Source: an uncultured Gluconobacter sp. (GTDB lineage: Bacteria; Pseudomonadota; Alphaproteobacteria; Acetobacterales; Acetobacteraceae). Taken from it: a DNA stretch of 15,428 nt. The position numbers and the translations under genes are program-made. Below the pieces are notes generated by a model. The model was not told the DNA's origin, made no database searches, and worked only from the letters and a program-made list of their open reading frames with translations. The DNA lies in contig CALFLO010000127.1 of NCBI GenBank assembly GCA_937880175.1, positions 1-15,428 of the forward strand. The letters run 5' to 3'. Every line of letters begins with the position of its first letter. Position 1 is the first letter of the stretch. Below are positions 13,966-15,428 of this stretch, piece by piece.

Positions 13966-14258
13966 TTCAGCCCCCAGTGCTGGAGCAGCCCGAGCAGGAT
14001 CAGGAGGATGGTCGGGCCAAGGGAGTTTGCAGCCCAGACCGTCTTCTTGATGGCGCTGTCGCGGGCAGAACGGTCCTTCTTCTGCTCGGCCATTTCTGAC
14101 ACGATCTCTTTGAGCAGCTCAGAATTGCGGGCCAGCTCGGAGCCATATTGCTCCATCTGGGTTTCGGCACGCGTCTGTCCGATGGCGAGCTGATCGATCC
14201 GATCAAGGGCCCGGTCAAACTCAGGCCGCGTGACGGGGTGGTGGAGTGCTTCGCTCAT
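13962..14258 (-). CDS. XhlA-like coiled-coil membrane protein (holin accessory)
   Basis: A 98-residue protein with a long charged helix (about 12-70, heptad-like, ending in AEQKKDRSARDSAIKK) and one C-terminal membrane segment at about 78-94 (SLGPTILLILLGLLQHW). This is the layout of XhlA/hemolysin-type lysis accessories and of some tail-anchored phage proteins. With the holin-like gene and endolysin next to it, a role in lysis is the best guess. Its ATG shares one base with the TGA of the upstream gene (TGATG) and its TGA overlaps the endolysin ATG, so all three are probably translated from one message by re-initiation. Confidence 0.75.
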   Translation of the reverse strand: MSEALHHPVTRPEFDRALDRIDQLAIGQTRAETQMEQYGSELARNSELLKEIVSEMAEQKKDRSARDSAIKKTVWAANSLGPTILLILLGLLQHWGLK

Positions 14259-14836
14259 CAGTGCGAAACAGCTTCACCGGAAAGCCCCACCCAAGCAGTG
14301 CCATTGTAGAGAACAAGAATGCCCTTGCTTCCGCTTCCGATGTAACAATCAGAGCAAGCGACGGTCCGATAATACCCGGCTGCGGGCTTGGGAAGGGAGG
14401 CATAAGGCGTCGCTGTATAGTCTGCGACGCCCATGACAAAGCGACCGGCCTGAATATCGTTGAGGCCACCGATAAACTGGAACTGGACCGGGCCTTCTGC
14501 GCTCCGAACAATATTGACCCAGTTGCCGTTTGAATCGTGCAGCGTAAGAGGCTGTCCGTTTCCGACGGAAAGCCCGGAGGAAAAAGTAACGGGCCCGGAA
14601 AGCGTGCCGCCTGCCAGCGGTAGATAGGCGGAAAGGGCACCGCCTAAGTTAACAACGGGGATCTGGCCTTCACTATCCAGCATGGCCGGACCATTAGGCT
14701 TGCCGCCACCAACAATAGTGACGGGAGTTCCCCAGTTAGAAACTGTGACAGGTGTTTGCGCGGCCGCGATGCCGATCAAGGCAATCGCAGAGGCGGACAG
14801 GAACAGCGCTGCGTTCCAATAGCTTTTTCTGAACAC
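14258..14836 (-). CDS. exported tail-fibre-like phage protein (GTG start)
   Basis: A 192-residue protein. The N-terminus MFRKSYWNAALFLSASAIALIGIAAAQ is a Sec signal peptide by eye: a basic start, a hydrophobic core and an AAA-Q cleavage-like site at 24-27. The mature part contains AYLPLAGGTLSGPVTFSSG (about 69-87), a repeat motif common in phage tail fibres and collar proteins, then a beta-rich C-terminus. The start is GTG at 14836, and there is no ATG in frame before the upstream stop. No strong Shine-Dalgarno precedes it. A signal peptide on a fibre-like protein is unusual. It might be a host-surface or receptor-modifying phage product. Function is unknown. Confidence 0.75.
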   Translation of the reverse strand: MFRKSYWNAALFLSASAIALIGIAAAQTPVTVSNWGTPVTIVGGGKPNGPAMLDSEGQIPVVNLGGALSAYLPLAGGTLSGPVTFSSGLSVGNGQPLTLHDSNGNWVNIVRSAEGPVQFQFIGGLNDIQAGRFVMGVADYTATPYASLPKPAAGYYRTVACSDCYIGSGSKGILVLYNGTAWVGLSGEAVSH

Positions 14837-14944
14837 GGATAGACCCGGATTTGGAGAAAGCAGCGCTAGTTCGCATCATCTGCGGCAAGAGGCCGTCGTT
14901 GTTCGAGAATGATAGAACAATGGAGTGATCAGTACAACGAAAAA

Positions 14945-15358
14945 TCAGCTCATGATCTGCGTCGGCCGAGCCGGGAGCGCGGTGCTCGTCATGTCTGTTC
15001 CGTTGGCGATTGCCTGAATGGCAGCGACGTATGTCCGCATGTCCGGCGTGAACGTCTGGCCCATCGCAGCGGCAAGGGATGCCTCCTGACTGATCCATGT
15101 CAGCTCGACCGTGGCCAGTGTCGCGACCGGGACAGCGGGGACGGAGACCAGTACAAGCGCGCCGTTCTTGACTGCCACCCCGCAATGAAGGTGCTTCGTG
15201 GGATCGTTCCAGTCTGCTTCGGAAACCGGCGTCATTTCTGAGGCTGAAGGCAGTCCAGACAGGTCAGAGAGCGTCGCGGTGTCATTCCAGTGCGTGACAT
15301 AGCCGGTCGCATCTGTCTGGACATAGTAACGCGCGGGATAGGCTTCGTTGACGGTCAT
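14945..15358 (-). CDS. phage tail fibre assembly / chaperone-like protein
   Basis: A 137-residue protein resembling tail-fibre assembly proteins. The pattern YYVQTDATGYVTHWNDTAT at 11-29, then MTPVSEADWNDPTKHLHCGVAVKNGALV at 42-69, and a C-terminal YVAAIQAIANG segment ending in LPARPTQIMS are all typical of this loose family. Such proteins help fold or attach tail fibres encoded just upstream. The start at 15358 is chosen over an upstream in-frame ATG because GGAG lies seven bases before it. The upstream gene, probably the fibre itself, is off the right edge. The 14837-14944 gap downstream shows only a hairpin, TTGTTC (14899-14904) with GAACAA (14915-14920). Confidence 0.72.
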   Translation of the reverse strand: MTVNEAYPARYYVQTDATGYVTHWNDTATLSDLSGLPSASEMTPVSEADWNDPTKHLHCGVAVKNGALVLVSVPAVPVATLATVELTWISQEASLAAAMGQTFTPDMRTYVAAIQAIANGTDMTSTALPARPTQIMS

Positions 15359-15428
15359 CACCGGTCTCCAATGGCTAGGCTCAGGACCCATTGATTTTTG
15401 TAGGGAATTTTGATTCAGGCTCTGCAAG

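Noticed and set aside
15381..15428. Possible C-terminal end of the upstream tail-fibre gene (frame reading LAEPESKFPTKINGS then TGA)
   Set aside because: Only fifteen codons are visible, so the open frame could be chance, and no motif is recognisable.

Overview
The window looks like accessory chromosome from an alphaproteobacterium. The best guess is an acetic acid bacterium (Acetobacteraceae), based on moderately GC-rich coding DNA, the gene content and general protein similarity. No rRNA or housekeeping marker is present to prove this. The left two thirds (1-8105) hold three small metabolic modules, each paired with a regulator. The middle holds a large truncated glycosyltransferase gene. 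The right end holds an AT-rich switch-like segment and the late (tail end and lysis) genes of a prophage.

Region 1 (189-3099): a LysR regulator is divergent from two tandem aldo/keto reductases of different subfamilies, 23 bp apart and so probably one operon. Region 2 (3248-5935): a glutathione-dependent-formaldehyde-activating (GFA) family zinc protein and an MFS exporter read leftward, and a GcvA-type LysR regulator reads rightward. The GFA gene has its own promoter candidate with a palindrome over the -10. Region 3 (5985-8105): a PheA/TfdB-type FAD monooxygenase is divergent from a MarR regulator across about 50 bp. That gap holds a perfect 13-bp palindrome, and the only well-placed MarR start with a Shine-Dalgarno is an ATT codon.

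Region 4 (8280-11081): a multidomain surface-polysaccharide glycosyltransferase (WbsX/GH99-like, GT4, GT2) has lost its 5' end. Recognisable family sequence stops near 11078, where the DNA becomes AT-rich. Region 5 (about 11082-12121): this AT-rich segment carries a strong orphan rho-independent terminator, a long hairpin, a small XRE regulator with two operator-like sites at its start, a divergent 57-residue ORF, and an imperfect 22-bp direct repeat.

Region 6 (12122-15428): a tightly packed leftward phage operon. It runs from a tail-fibre-assembly-like protein, through an exported tail-fibre-like protein, an XhlA-like coiled-coil membrane protein, a lytic-transglycosylase-like endolysin and a holin-like membrane protein, to three small proteins of unknown function. 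Stops and starts overlap at most junctions (ATGA or TGATG), so translation is probably coupled. The rest of the phage lies beyond the right edge. No integrase, tRNA, CRISPR array or IS element was seen.
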